From contig CAUJEY010000145.1 of assembly GCA_963169325.1 (NCBI GenBank), positions 1-59,186 on the forward strand: DNA of 59,186 bases, given 5' to 3'. Position 1 is the first letter of the stretch; each line of letters opens with the position of its first letter. A program made the position numbers and the translations under genes. Positions 24,550 through 34,336 of this stretch are shown here, in pieces. The notes beneath the pieces are model-generated. The model ran no database searches, was not told the DNA's origin, and worked only from the letters and a program-made list of their open reading frames with translations. The DNA comes from Bacteroidota bacterium (GTDB lineage: Bacteria > Bacteroidota > Bacteroidia > Chitinophagales > Saprospiraceae).

Positions 24550-26952
24550 ATGATCGGAAATTATTTAAAAATTGCGCTCCGGAATTTTCGTTTACAACCC
24601 GGCTATGCCATACTCAATATTCTTGGCCTTACCATAGGGATCACTGCTACCTTGTTTATCCTGCTGTTTCTGACAGAAGAAACCCGTTTTGACACTTATC
24701 ACGAAAAAGCGGACCGGATTTATCGTATTTCATCGGAAATCGCTGAACCGGACAACCAGTTTCGCTGGGCGGTGACGCAAAATCCCCTGGCCCTGCAACT
24801 GAAACAGGATTACCCGGAAGTGGAAGAGTTCGTGCGTTTTATTCCCAATGGACGCACCCGGTTTGAATATAAAGACCGGTTTTTCTTTGAGGAGAAAGTA
24901 TATCTGGCAGACTCCACCGTTTCCGATGTTTTCAGTTTTGATTTCATTCAGGGCGACGGTAAACTGGCGCTCCGCGAACCGAATTCCATCGTTTTAAACG
25001 AATCGGTGGCTAAACGAATTTTCGGCGACCAAAACCCGGTGGGTGAGGTGCTTAAAACGCCCGGCGACCGCGAATACAAAGTAACCGGCGTGTACCGCGA
25101 TATGCCGCGTTATTCGCATCTCATCGCCGATGCGATGATTTCAGCCAACTCCATCCCCGATTTGATGCGACCCGATGCGGGTTCCTGGGGTAGTTTCAAC
25201 ATCTATTCGTACGTGCTGCTGAAACCGGATGCCGACCCGGCCGCCTTCGCCGCCAAGTTGCCGGAAGTGATTAAAAAACATGTCGCGATCATTTTTGATG
25301 AATACGGTGTCACGGTCAAATACGAACTGCTGCCTTTAAAAAGTATTCACCTGAACTCCAGTTTCGAAGGGGAAGCGGAACCTTCGGGCGAAGCGGGTTT
25401 TTTATACATCTTCGGAGCAGTGGCGCTCTTTATGCTGCTTATCGCCTGTATCAATTACATGAATCTGGCCACCGCAAGGGCTACCCGGCGGGCAATGGAG
25501 GTGGGTGTACGAAAGGTGCTCGGCTCGGAACGGCGGCAACTCATCGGACAGTTCCTGTCCGAATCGGTTTTGTTTACGGCAATCGCTTTATTGCTCAGTT
25601 TTATACTCGCCGTACTGTTGTTGCCGGTGTTTAATAAAACGTTTGATCTGAACCTGAGCAGGGACCTTTTTTTCAGTCCGCCGGTGTTCTTCGGCGCACT
25701 TGGCATCGTATTACTAACGGGCATATTGGGTGGCAGTTATCCGGCTTTTTATTTGTCGGGCTTCGAGCCGATAAAAGTGCTGAAAGGCGCCTTGGGCAAG
25801 GGTTCGGGCAATCCCGCCCTACGGAAAACGCTGGTGATTGTGCAATTCGCCATCACGATTTTTATGTTGATCGGTACCGGTATTATTTACGATCAGATGC
25901 ATTATTTGCGCGTAAAAGACCTCGGTTTCGATAAGGAAAATATCATGACTTTTTCGCTGGAAGGGCGGGCAGCACGAGAAAAATACGGCATTATCCGGCA
26001 AAAACTATTGCAAAACCCTAAAATCACCGCTATCGGCACCTGCACCACGACACCCGGCCAGGGGTATGGCAAAAACCTGATAAACGCCGAAAATTCGGAG
26101 GGCCGGCTGGAGCAATACGGCGTCGACATGTATGGCGTCGACTTTGATTATTTCCCGACGCTGGGGGCCAAATTTAGCGCCGGCAGAAATTTCAGTCTGG
26201 ATTATCCAACGGATAGTACGGCAGCCGTATTAGTCAACGAAGCAATGGTCAAACGGCTCGGCTGGAATGACCCGATCGGGCGTAAATTTCAGTTTGGCAC
26301 CGATGATACCCTGCCCATTTTTCGGGTTGTAGGCGTGGTTAAGGATTTTCACCAGCGATCGCTGTATGAGCCGATTTCGCCGCTGTTGTTTTACCCGCAA
26401 GTCAATAATCCGATCGTACATGTGCGCATCAACCCGAAAAACCCCGCAGATTTGAGTCAGACGATCGGTTTTGTGGAAAAAACCTGGCAGGAAATTTTTC
26501 CCAATACACCGTTCGATTACGATTTTGTGGATGCGTCTTTTATGGAACTCTACCGTGCCGACCAGATCCGGGCGCGGATTTTCACGCTCTTCAGCGCGCT
26601 GATGATTTTCGTTGCCTGTCTCGGTTTGTTGGGACTGGCCTCCTTCACTGCCGAACAACGGACGAAAGAGATTGGCGTCCGCCGGGTACTCGGCGCAGCC
26701 ACAACCGATATTGTCTTTCTGCTCACCCGAAACTTTGTGCTGCTGGTAGTGGCGGCTACCATTCCCGCCTTTTTAGTCGCCTGGTATTTTATGCAAAAAT
26801 GGCTGGAAACCTTTGCCTATCACACCAGTATGAACTTTGGATTGTATGGCGCGGCCTTCTTTTTGGTGGTGTTGCTGACGCTACTCACAACGGGTTATCA
26901 CGCACTAAGGGCGGCCGGTTCTAATCCGGTGAAAAGTTTGCGGAGCGAATAA
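24550..26952 (+). CDS. Double-FtsX permease 5 of 9
   Basis: 800 residues. The first FtsX motif ACINYMNLATARATRRAMEV is near 297. The second reads ACLGLLGLASFTAEQRTKEI near 688, with VRRVLGA. The last helices are the most diverged of the set (FLLTRNFVLLVVAATIPAF), yet the end NPVKSLRSE is kept. The next gene starts 11 bp later, so translation is probably coupled. Confidence 0.95.
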   Translation: MIGNYLKIALRNFRLQPGYAILNILGLTIGITATLFILLFLTEETRFDTYHEKADRIYRISSEIAEPDNQFRWAVTQNPLALQLKQDYPEVEEFVRFIPNGRTRFEYKDRFFFEEKVYLADSTVSDVFSFDFIQGDGKLALREPNSIVLNESVAKRIFGDQNPVGEVLKTPGDREYKVTGVYRDMPRYSHLIADAMISANSIPDLMRPDAGSWGSFNIYSYVLLKPDADPAAFAAKLPEVIKKHVAIIFDEYGVTVKYELLPLKSIHLNSSFEGEAEPSGEAGFLYIFGAVALFMLLIACINYMNLATARATRRAMEVGVRKVLGSERRQLIGQFLSESVLFTAIALLLSFILAVLLLPVFNKTFDLNLSRDLFFSPPVFFGALGIVLLTGILGGSYPAFYLSGFEPIKVLKGALGKGSGNPALRKTLVIVQFAITIFMLIGTGIIYDQMHYLRVKDLGFDKENIMTFSLEGRAAREKYGIIRQKLLQNPKITAIGTCTTTPGQGYGKNLINAENSEGRLEQYGVDMYGVDFDYFPTLGAKFSAGRNFSLDYPTDSTAAVLVNEAMVKRLGWNDPIGRKFQFGTDDTLPIFRVVGVVKDFHQRSLYEPISPLLFYPQVNNPIVHVRINPKNPADLSQTIGFVEKTWQEIFPNTPFDYDFVDASFMELYRADQIRARIFTLFSALMIFVACLGLLGLASFTAEQRTKEIGVRRVLGAATTDIVFLLTRNFVLLVVAATIPAFLVAWYFMQKWLETFAYHTSMNFGLYGAAFFLVVLLTLLTTGYHALRAAGSNPVKSLRSE

Positions 26953-26963
26953 ACATAATAGCT

Positions 26964-29408
26964 ATGATATACAATTACATCAAAATCGCCGTTCGCAACC
27001 TCCTGAAACAAAAGGGCCTGACCTTTATCAATGTGATCGGCCTGAGTATCGGCCTGGCTTGTTTCAGTTTGTTCCTGCTGTATGCCGTCAATGAGTTTAG
27101 TTTCGACCGGTTCCACAAAAAGGCCGACCGTACTTATCGCATGTACCGCTGGACCGCGCCAATGAGCGGTAAAGAACCGGAAGGCGACATTTACCTGCCT
27201 ATGCCGCTTGGCCCGGCTATCAAGGCCGACTTTCCTGAAGTGGAGCAAGTTGTTCGGATACGGGAAGATTGGGGGGAAGAATTGGTGCGAACGGACGACA
27301 ACATACACCATCTGGGTATCTCTTTCGCTGATCCTGAATTTTTTCAAGTATTCGATTTCCCGCTGCTTTACGGCGATTCATCCACCGCGCTGCTCGAACA
27401 GAATAGTCTGGTCATCACTGAAAAAACCGCTTTGCAACTTTTTGGGGAATCCAACCCGACCGGCCGCACGCTTGAAATCAAATATGGCGAAAATTATGTC
27501 CCTTTTAAAGTCACGGCTGTGGCAAAAAACCTGCCGGTCAATTCGACCATGGTGTTCGAATTGTTGGGGAATTTCCAATATTGGGAAAACCGGCCCGAAA
27601 ATGCCGGACGCAAAAACAGCTGGAATCATTCTGCCTATCAAACCTTTGTTCAATTGCGCCCGGGCAGCGGCCTGGCCAACGATGCGGAGCGTTTGCTGCA
27701 ATTTCGCCGCAAATACTATCCAAACGAAGAAAACGAACTACGCGAATTGGGGTACTGGAAAGGCGGCGACGCCCCGGTCCGGTATGGCATGCAACCACTG
27801 CGCGACATGCATACCAATATGAAAATAGTTGGTGGCGATGTACCGCCTACCGACCCGGAACATATCTGGATTTTGCTCGCTATTGCCGGTGGCGTACTGC
27901 TTATCGCCTGCATCAATTTTACAACCCTGGCCATTGGCCGGTCGGCGCGCCGGGCCAGAGAAGTCGGTGTGCGCAAGGTGGTGGGCAGCAGCCGGGTGCA
28001 ACTGGTCGGACAATTTTTGACAGAAGCCATGCTGCTGGTCGCCATTTCTGCGGTATTGGGCGTCGTATTAGGACAAACCTTGTTGCCCTATTTTAATGAC
28101 TTATCCGGGCGTGAATTGGTATTTTCAATAAAAATGTATCCGGAAATCGGGTGGTTGACCGGCGGCTTAGTGCTGCTGGTGGGGCTACTGGCAGGCAGTT
28201 ATCCGGCGCTTACTTTATCCGGTTTTAAACCCCTGGAAGTTTTAAAAAGCAAGGTCAGGCTTGGCGGCTCCAATCTGTTTACCAAATCCCTGGTGACTTT
28301 TCAATTCGTGCTTTCTGTCGGATTAATTATTTCTACCCTGGTCATCCTTCGACAGTTGCATTTTATGCAATCTCAGCACCCGGGATTTCAAAAAGAAAAT
28401 GTGGTGGTCATCGACGCAAACCGGGTGGATACTAAAAAAGTATATCCGTTATTTCTTCAATCCGTTCGCGCGCAGCCCGGTGTTTTGGGGGTTACCGGCT
28501 CCGAAATAAGCCTGGGAGCAGGAATGGGCTGGAGTCTCTCCAGTTGGAATTTCCAGGGACAATCCAAGGAGGCTTACGAGTATTTTGTGGATAAAGACTA
28601 TCTCGGCGTTATGGGAATCCCACTGCTTACCGGTCGGAATTTCAATCCTGCAATAGCCGCAGATACTATCAACTCCGTGATTGTAAACGAAGCATTCGTC
28701 CGGAATTTTAACTGGACCAATGAAACGGCTATCGGACAACAACTGTCGGGTTACTACGAAAAAGAAGGTTCTGCCCAGCCGGTGGTTATTGGTGTTGTCA
28801 AAAACTTTCACTTCAGGCCGTTCAAGGAAGAGATCAAGCCGCAATTGTTCCACCAGTTTGCCGACTATCAACCGTTCAGGTTTTTGGTGCGGCTGAACGC
28901 CGGCGACCCTGCCCCTGCCCTCTCTGCCCTGGAAAAAACCTGGAGCGGGTTGGTAGCCGATGTACCGTTTAAATACAGTTTTCTGGATGAGGATTTGAAT
29001 AAATTCTACCGCGCCGAACAACGTTGGAGTAAAATTATCGGCTGGGCGGGTGGTATTTCCATCTTCCTGGCTTGCCTCGGCCTGTTTGGTCTGGCAGCAT
29101 TGGCGGCGGTCAATCGCACCCGTGAAATTGGAATTCGCCGCGTATTGGGTGCGTCCGTGCCCGCGATAACCGGCTTATTGTCAAGGGATTTTGTACGATT
29201 GGTTTTGATCGCTACCGTTATTGCCGTGCCCTTAGCCTGGTATTTCATGTCGCAATGGTTGGATAACTTCGCCTACCGGATTTCCCTGGAATGGTGGGTA
29301 TTTGCCCTGTCTGGCGCCGGGGCGGTTGCCATTGCATTTTTGACAGTGAGCGTTCAAAGTATAAAAGTAGCATTGGATAATCCGGTGAATTCCCTTCGCA
29401 ACGAGTAG
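26964..29408 (+). CDS. Double-FtsX permease 6 of 9
   Basis: 814 residues. The first FtsX motif is changed to ACINFTTLAIGRSARRAREV near 312. The second is ACLGLFGLAALAAVNRTREI near 701, with IRRVLGA. It ends NPVNSLRNE. The first periplasmic domain has an extra charged stretch (NENELRELGYWKGGDAP in part) not present in permeases 1-5. It is followed by an 18-bp gap. Confidence 0.95.
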   Translation: MIYNYIKIAVRNLLKQKGLTFINVIGLSIGLACFSLFLLYAVNEFSFDRFHKKADRTYRMYRWTAPMSGKEPEGDIYLPMPLGPAIKADFPEVEQVVRIREDWGEELVRTDDNIHHLGISFADPEFFQVFDFPLLYGDSSTALLEQNSLVITEKTALQLFGESNPTGRTLEIKYGENYVPFKVTAVAKNLPVNSTMVFELLGNFQYWENRPENAGRKNSWNHSAYQTFVQLRPGSGLANDAERLLQFRRKYYPNEENELRELGYWKGGDAPVRYGMQPLRDMHTNMKIVGGDVPPTDPEHIWILLAIAGGVLLIACINFTTLAIGRSARRAREVGVRKVVGSSRVQLVGQFLTEAMLLVAISAVLGVVLGQTLLPYFNDLSGRELVFSIKMYPEIGWLTGGLVLLVGLLAGSYPALTLSGFKPLEVLKSKVRLGGSNLFTKSLVTFQFVLSVGLIISTLVILRQLHFMQSQHPGFQKENVVVIDANRVDTKKVYPLFLQSVRAQPGVLGVTGSEISLGAGMGWSLSSWNFQGQSKEAYEYFVDKDYLGVMGIPLLTGRNFNPAIAADTINSVIVNEAFVRNFNWTNETAIGQQLSGYYEKEGSAQPVVIGVVKNFHFRPFKEEIKPQLFHQFADYQPFRFLVRLNAGDPAPALSALEKTWSGLVADVPFKYSFLDEDLNKFYRAEQRWSKIIGWAGGISIFLACLGLFGLAALAAVNRTREIGIRRVLGASVPAITGLLSRDFVRLVLIATVIAVPLAWYFMSQWLDNFAYRISLEWWVFALSGAGAVAIAFLTVSVQSIKVALDNPVNSLRNE

Positions 29409-29426
29409 TTTTTAGCCATTATTACC

Positions 29427-31865
29427 ATGTTTCAAAACTATATCAAAATCGCCGTCCGCAACTTATTGCGGAACAAAAGTTTCAGTTTTATCAACCTGTT
29501 CGGCCTCACTATCGGACTAGCTTGCTGCCTGCTGATCGGGTTATACATCTGGAATGAACTCAGTTTCGACCGGTACCACGAAAAGTCGGAACGTATCTGG
29601 CGTTTTAGCCGCAAATTTTTTAATAAAGACGGCTCCGAACAGTTGCATTTGGGCCACCTGGCGCCACCTTTCGGCCCTTTGTTAAAAAATGATTTCCCGG
29701 ATATGGAGGAAGTCACGCGGTTGTTACAAACAAGTACAACGGTGCGGATCGGTGAACGTTTTTTTTCAGAAGATCAGATGTTTTATGCCGAACCGAATGT
29801 GTTCCAGGTATTCGACATCCCGCTCCAGTCCGGCAATCCGGCCTCCGCGCTGAACGAACCGTATACTCTGTTGCTCAATGAAACCACCGCGCAAAAATAC
29901 TTTGGCGAAGCCGATCCGATCAACCAGATTCTGCGTTTTAGCGGCCGGTTTGATTTGAAGGTGACGGGGGTCTTCCGCGATTTTCCGTACAATTCACATT
30001 TTCACCCGGCCATGCTGGTATCGTTCAGCACCCTTAATGATACGCTGGTGTACGGGGTGGAACGGTTGCGCACCAATTGGGGTAACAATTCTTTTTCCAC
30101 TTTCGCCCTGTTGCCGAAAAACTATCCTGCCCGGAACCTGGAGGCTCAATTCCCAGCCTTCTTAGACAAGCACATGCAAACCATGGCTACTGCGGCAAAT
30201 AATCCCAAGCCGTCCAGTTTTACCAGCCTGCACCTGGAGCCGCTGACCGATATTCACCTGAAGAGCCACCTCGATTCGGAAATTGAAGAAAATGGCGATA
30301 TACGCCGGGTCTATATTTTTTCTATAATTGCCCTGTTTGTATTGCTTATTGCCTGTATCAATTATATGAACCTGTCGACGGCCCGTTCGGCGGTACGGGC
30401 GAAGGAAATCGGGGTGCGAAAAGTGGTGGGCGCATTACAACGGGAAATTCTGCTGCAATTCTTGAGCGAGTCCATACTGTTGTCGCTGCTTGCTGCCACG
30501 CTGGCATTTGGGCTTGCCCGCATTACTTTGCCTTTGGTGAACAAGTTGCTGGGGCAGGAACTGCTGATACCGGACGGGGCCTTGTGGGCCGCGCCGGGGC
30601 TACTTTTACTGCTGGCGGGCGTGACAGGTTTGTTAGCCGGTCTGTATCCGGCGTTCTATTTGTCGGCGCTGAAACCGTTGTCGATTATAAAAAGTGAAAA
30701 TCAAGGTCGCGGTGGTGGCGCCGGCCTGCGGAAAATATTGGTAGTCGGTCAGTTTGCCGTTTCCGTAGCGCTTATTATCGCTACCGTGGTGGTTTTCCGG
30801 CAACTGCAATTTTTACAGGACAAAAAACTGGGATTAAACAAAGACCACGTCGTCACCGCATTTTTCTACAACGACCTGGCGCCCCGGTACGAAAGCTTCC
30901 GAAATGAAATATTGTCCAATCCCGCGATTAAAAATGTGACCCGTAGCAGCCGGTTGCCATCAGGAAGGCTGCTCGACAGTTTTGGCTCGGCAAAAGCACA
31001 GTTGGACACCGACTCGCTGGAGCAAAGCCAGGTAGACCTGAAATTTGTGACCGTAGACCACCGCTTTGCACAGACCTACGGGCTCGAAATGGCAGCCGGA
31101 AGATTCTATTTGCAGGATATTGGAAGCGACCGGACGGAGTCTTTTATCGTAAATGAATCCGCCGCGAAAATGATCGGCTGGAAATCGCCTCAGGAAGCCG
31201 TAGACAAACGTATCAATTACGGCAACCGCGATGCGCGTATCGTGGGCATATTGAAAGACTTTAATTTTGAGTCCCTGCACCAGGAAATCCAACCGATGAT
31301 ATTTTATATCCCCCGGGACAGCACGCAATTCAGTTTCATTTCTGTCAAAATGGATGGGGCAAATATTGATGCCGGCCTGGCCCAGTTAAAATCCACCTGG
31401 CAAAAGTTTCTGCCGGAGTATCCGTTCGATTATCAGTTTCTCGACGAGCAATACGGCCAGTTATACGAGGCGGAACAACGCCAGGGCAGTATTTTTATCA
31501 TTTTTGCTTTGTTGGCGATTCTGATCGGCTGTTTGGGTTTGTTCGGCCTCACCACCTTCGTGGTGCAACAACGGGTGAAAGAAATCGGTATCCGGAAAGT
31601 GCTGGGCGCCACGGTAACCGGGTTGCTGCTGCTTATATCAAAAGACTTCCTGAAACTGGTTGGTATTGCCCTGTTGATCGCCTCGCCAATCGCCTGGTAT
31701 TTTATGCAACAGTGGCTGGAAGATTTTGCCTACCGGATCGACATCGGCTGGTGGGTATTTGCAGTAGCCGGCGCGGTGGCTGCTTCCGTTGCTTTTTTGA
31801 CGGTCAGTTTTGAAAGTTTAAAAGCGGCGCTGGCCAATCCGATTAATAGTTTGCGCAATGAATAA
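29427..31865 (+). CDS. Double-FtsX permease 7 of 9
   Basis: 812 residues. The N-terminus is IKIAVRNLLRNKSFSFINLFG. The first FtsX motif ACINYMNLSTARSAVRAKEI is near 306 with VRKVVGA. The second is GCLGLFGLTTFVVQQRVKEI near 700 with IRKVLGA. It ends NPINSLRNE, identical to permease 9. There are 15 bp to the next gene. Confidence 0.95.
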   Translation: MFQNYIKIAVRNLLRNKSFSFINLFGLTIGLACCLLIGLYIWNELSFDRYHEKSERIWRFSRKFFNKDGSEQLHLGHLAPPFGPLLKNDFPDMEEVTRLLQTSTTVRIGERFFSEDQMFYAEPNVFQVFDIPLQSGNPASALNEPYTLLLNETTAQKYFGEADPINQILRFSGRFDLKVTGVFRDFPYNSHFHPAMLVSFSTLNDTLVYGVERLRTNWGNNSFSTFALLPKNYPARNLEAQFPAFLDKHMQTMATAANNPKPSSFTSLHLEPLTDIHLKSHLDSEIEENGDIRRVYIFSIIALFVLLIACINYMNLSTARSAVRAKEIGVRKVVGALQREILLQFLSESILLSLLAATLAFGLARITLPLVNKLLGQELLIPDGALWAAPGLLLLLAGVTGLLAGLYPAFYLSALKPLSIIKSENQGRGGGAGLRKILVVGQFAVSVALIIATVVVFRQLQFLQDKKLGLNKDHVVTAFFYNDLAPRYESFRNEILSNPAIKNVTRSSRLPSGRLLDSFGSAKAQLDTDSLEQSQVDLKFVTVDHRFAQTYGLEMAAGRFYLQDIGSDRTESFIVNESAAKMIGWKSPQEAVDKRINYGNRDARIVGILKDFNFESLHQEIQPMIFYIPRDSTQFSFISVKMDGANIDAGLAQLKSTWQKFLPEYPFDYQFLDEQYGQLYEAEQRQGSIFIIFALLAILIGCLGLFGLTTFVVQQRVKEIGIRKVLGATVTGLLLLISKDFLKLVGIALLIASPIAWYFMQQWLEDFAYRIDIGWWVFAVAGAVAASVAFLTVSFESLKAALANPINSLRNE

Positions 31866-31880
31866 AAACCTGACAGCACG

Positions 31881-34325
31881 ATGATTTTTCAATTTTTTAA
31901 GATTGCCTGGCGGAATTTGATCCAAAACAGGTTGATTTCCAGCCTGAATATTTTGGGGTTATCTATTGGTATAGCGGCCACTTTGCTGATTTTGCAGTAT
32001 GTGGGATATGAACAAAGTTTCGACCGTTTTTATCCCAATGCCGAACACGTATACCGGTTGACCACTTACCGCAACTGGTCGGGCAAAGAAGTACACATGG
32101 CCACTACCCCACCCCCGTTGGCCGAAACCATCGTGGACAAAGTGCCGGGTGTGGAAGCCGCCTGCCGCGTTTATAAATGGAGCGATTTTACCATGCGGCC
32201 TGCCGACGACAGGGATAAAATATTTCGGGAAACCAATGTGTACGCCGCAGATGAAAGCTTTTTCAAGGTATTCGGCAATATGCTGCTGGCCGGCGACCCG
32301 GCGACCGCATTGCGGGACCCCGTTTCGGCAGTACTGACGCAATCGGCTGCAACACGTTATTTTGGAGATGCCGCTTCCGATCCGCAACAAATCCTTGGGC
32401 GCACCATTCTGGGCGGTAAAGACGCCGGAACCAGCTGGAAGGTGACGGGTATTGTAAAAGACCAACCCGCGAATGCACATTTTCAGTTTGAATACCTGAT
32501 TTCTTCTTCTACCTACCCCGACGACTTGCACCGCAACCGCGATTGGCAGTGGTATATAATGCACACGTATGCGTTGATTCCTGCCGGACCAACCCAGGAA
32601 ATACAAAAGGGCCTGGAACGAATCAATACCGAATATGTGCTGCCTGAAATGGGTTATGCTTCCGCTGAAAAATTCCGGGCCGATGGCAATCAGGCGGCCT
32701 TCCGGCTTCAACCGCTTACCGATATTCACCTGCATTCGAATTTGCTGCGGGAAATGCGCCCCAACGGCAATAACACCTACATTCAAATTTTCCTGGTCGT
32801 CGCGTTTTTTATCCTGGTGGTCGCATGTATCAACTATGTTAACTTGTATACCGCACAAAGCGCCAAACGGGCAAAAGAAGTGGGTATAAAAAAGGTTATC
32901 GGCGCCGGCCGGGCACATTTGATCCGGCAATTTTTGAGCGAATCGTTTTTGATGAGTTTCCTGTCCACCGGCTTGGCGGTTATTTTTATTCAGCTGTTTC
33001 AAAATGTATTGGTCAAATCTTCAGGCGGCTGGCTGAGTTCCCTGGAGCATATTCAAATAACACAAATCCTTTGGCAGGGCGCCGGGCTTATGTTGTTTGT
33101 AACGCTGCTCGCAGGAATCTATCCGGCATTGGTGCTGACCAAATTCCGTCCGGCCGAAGTGCTGAAAGGTAGCCTGCTTTCCGGCGGGAAACACAGTACA
33201 CTGCGGAACGGACTGGTTGTCTTTCAATTTGTTATTTCCATTTGCTTAGTTGCCGGGACGATTGTGGTACACAATCAGGTGGATGTATTCAAAAATACCA
33301 GTCCGGGATTCGACCGCGAAAATGTACTGGTCATTCAAAACGACCGGGAAATTGAGGAACGAACAGAGGCATTTAAAGCCGAACTCACCCGCCACCCTGG
33401 CATCCTGAGCGCCAGTTTTTCGTCCGGCGTTCCCGGTTTGCAAGTGTATCAGGCACGGGATTTTAATGTAGAGGGCGCATCGGAATCGGAAAACATCAAC
33501 TGGTACCTTATGGACGCGGAACACCTGCAAACCCTCGGTATACAGCTGGCAGCGGGCAGTGGTTTTCGAAAAGGCTTTGCATCCGATTCCAGCGGCGTAC
33601 TGATGAATGAATCGGCGGTGAAAAAATTGGGATTGCGCCAGCCGGTCGGGCAATTTTTGATAAAAAGCAAAGGCGCCGAAGATGAAGAACGGCTGCGGGT
33701 ACTTGGCGTGATGAAGGATTTCAGTTTTGAATCGATGCAAACCGGTGTCAAACCATTGATTGTTCAGTTTTTTAAGGGGTTTGTATTCAAAGACTATGTA
33801 AGCGTCCGACTGGCGCCCGGCAACCCCGAACCGGCCCTGCAACACATAAAAAACACTTGGAAAACTTTCGAGCCGCAGGTTCCACTACAATACAGTTACC
33901 TGGAATCGGACTACAACACCTTGTTTGAATCAGAGATCCGGATGGGTAAAATATTCAGTTTTTTCACCGGACTGGCCCTGCTGATTGCCTGCCTCGGGCT
34001 TTTTGGTCTGGCCGTGTTTATTACCGAACAACGCACCAAAGAAATCGGTATCCGCAAAGTGCTTGGCGCCACGACCGCGGGCCTGGTAAAACTCCTGTCG
34101 ATGGATTTTTTAAAATTAGTGCTCGTCGCGTTCGGCATCGCGACGCCGCTGGCCTGGTATGGTTTGCAGCGCTGGCTGGAAAATTTTGCACATCGCACCG
34201 ACTTGAATTGGTGGGTGTTTCCCTTGGCCGGGTTGGTGGCACTGTTGGTGGCACTGATTACCGTAGGGGTACAAAGTGTAAAAGCGGCGCTGGCCAATCC
34301 GATTGAAAGTTTGCGAAATGAATAA
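31881..34325 (+). CDS. Double-FtsX permease 8 of 9
   Basis: 814 residues. The start MIFQFFKIAWRNLIQNRLI differs from its neighbours in lacking the aromatic-Asn pair. The first FtsX motif ACINYVNLYTAQSAKRAKEV is near 312 with IKKVIGA. The second is ACLGLFGLAVFITEQRTKEI near 702. It ends NPIESLRNE. It is 11 bp from permease 9. Confidence 0.95.
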   Translation: MIFQFFKIAWRNLIQNRLISSLNILGLSIGIAATLLILQYVGYEQSFDRFYPNAEHVYRLTTYRNWSGKEVHMATTPPPLAETIVDKVPGVEAACRVYKWSDFTMRPADDRDKIFRETNVYAADESFFKVFGNMLLAGDPATALRDPVSAVLTQSAATRYFGDAASDPQQILGRTILGGKDAGTSWKVTGIVKDQPANAHFQFEYLISSSTYPDDLHRNRDWQWYIMHTYALIPAGPTQEIQKGLERINTEYVLPEMGYASAEKFRADGNQAAFRLQPLTDIHLHSNLLREMRPNGNNTYIQIFLVVAFFILVVACINYVNLYTAQSAKRAKEVGIKKVIGAGRAHLIRQFLSESFLMSFLSTGLAVIFIQLFQNVLVKSSGGWLSSLEHIQITQILWQGAGLMLFVTLLAGIYPALVLTKFRPAEVLKGSLLSGGKHSTLRNGLVVFQFVISICLVAGTIVVHNQVDVFKNTSPGFDRENVLVIQNDREIEERTEAFKAELTRHPGILSASFSSGVPGLQVYQARDFNVEGASESENINWYLMDAEHLQTLGIQLAAGSGFRKGFASDSSGVLMNESAVKKLGLRQPVGQFLIKSKGAEDEERLRVLGVMKDFSFESMQTGVKPLIVQFFKGFVFKDYVSVRLAPGNPEPALQHIKNTWKTFEPQVPLQYSYLESDYNTLFESEIRMGKIFSFFTGLALLIACLGLFGLAVFITEQRTKEIGIRKVLGATTAGLVKLLSMDFLKLVLVAFGIATPLAWYGLQRWLENFAHRTDLNWWVFPLAGLVALLVALITVGVQSVKAALANPIESLRNE

Positions 34326-34336
34326 CTGCTAACGTC

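Noticed and set aside
31959-33002. 347-codon open frame on the minus strand inside permease 8
   Set aside because: It is a shadow of a conserved permease gene in a codon-biased region; it has no start context or domain pattern.
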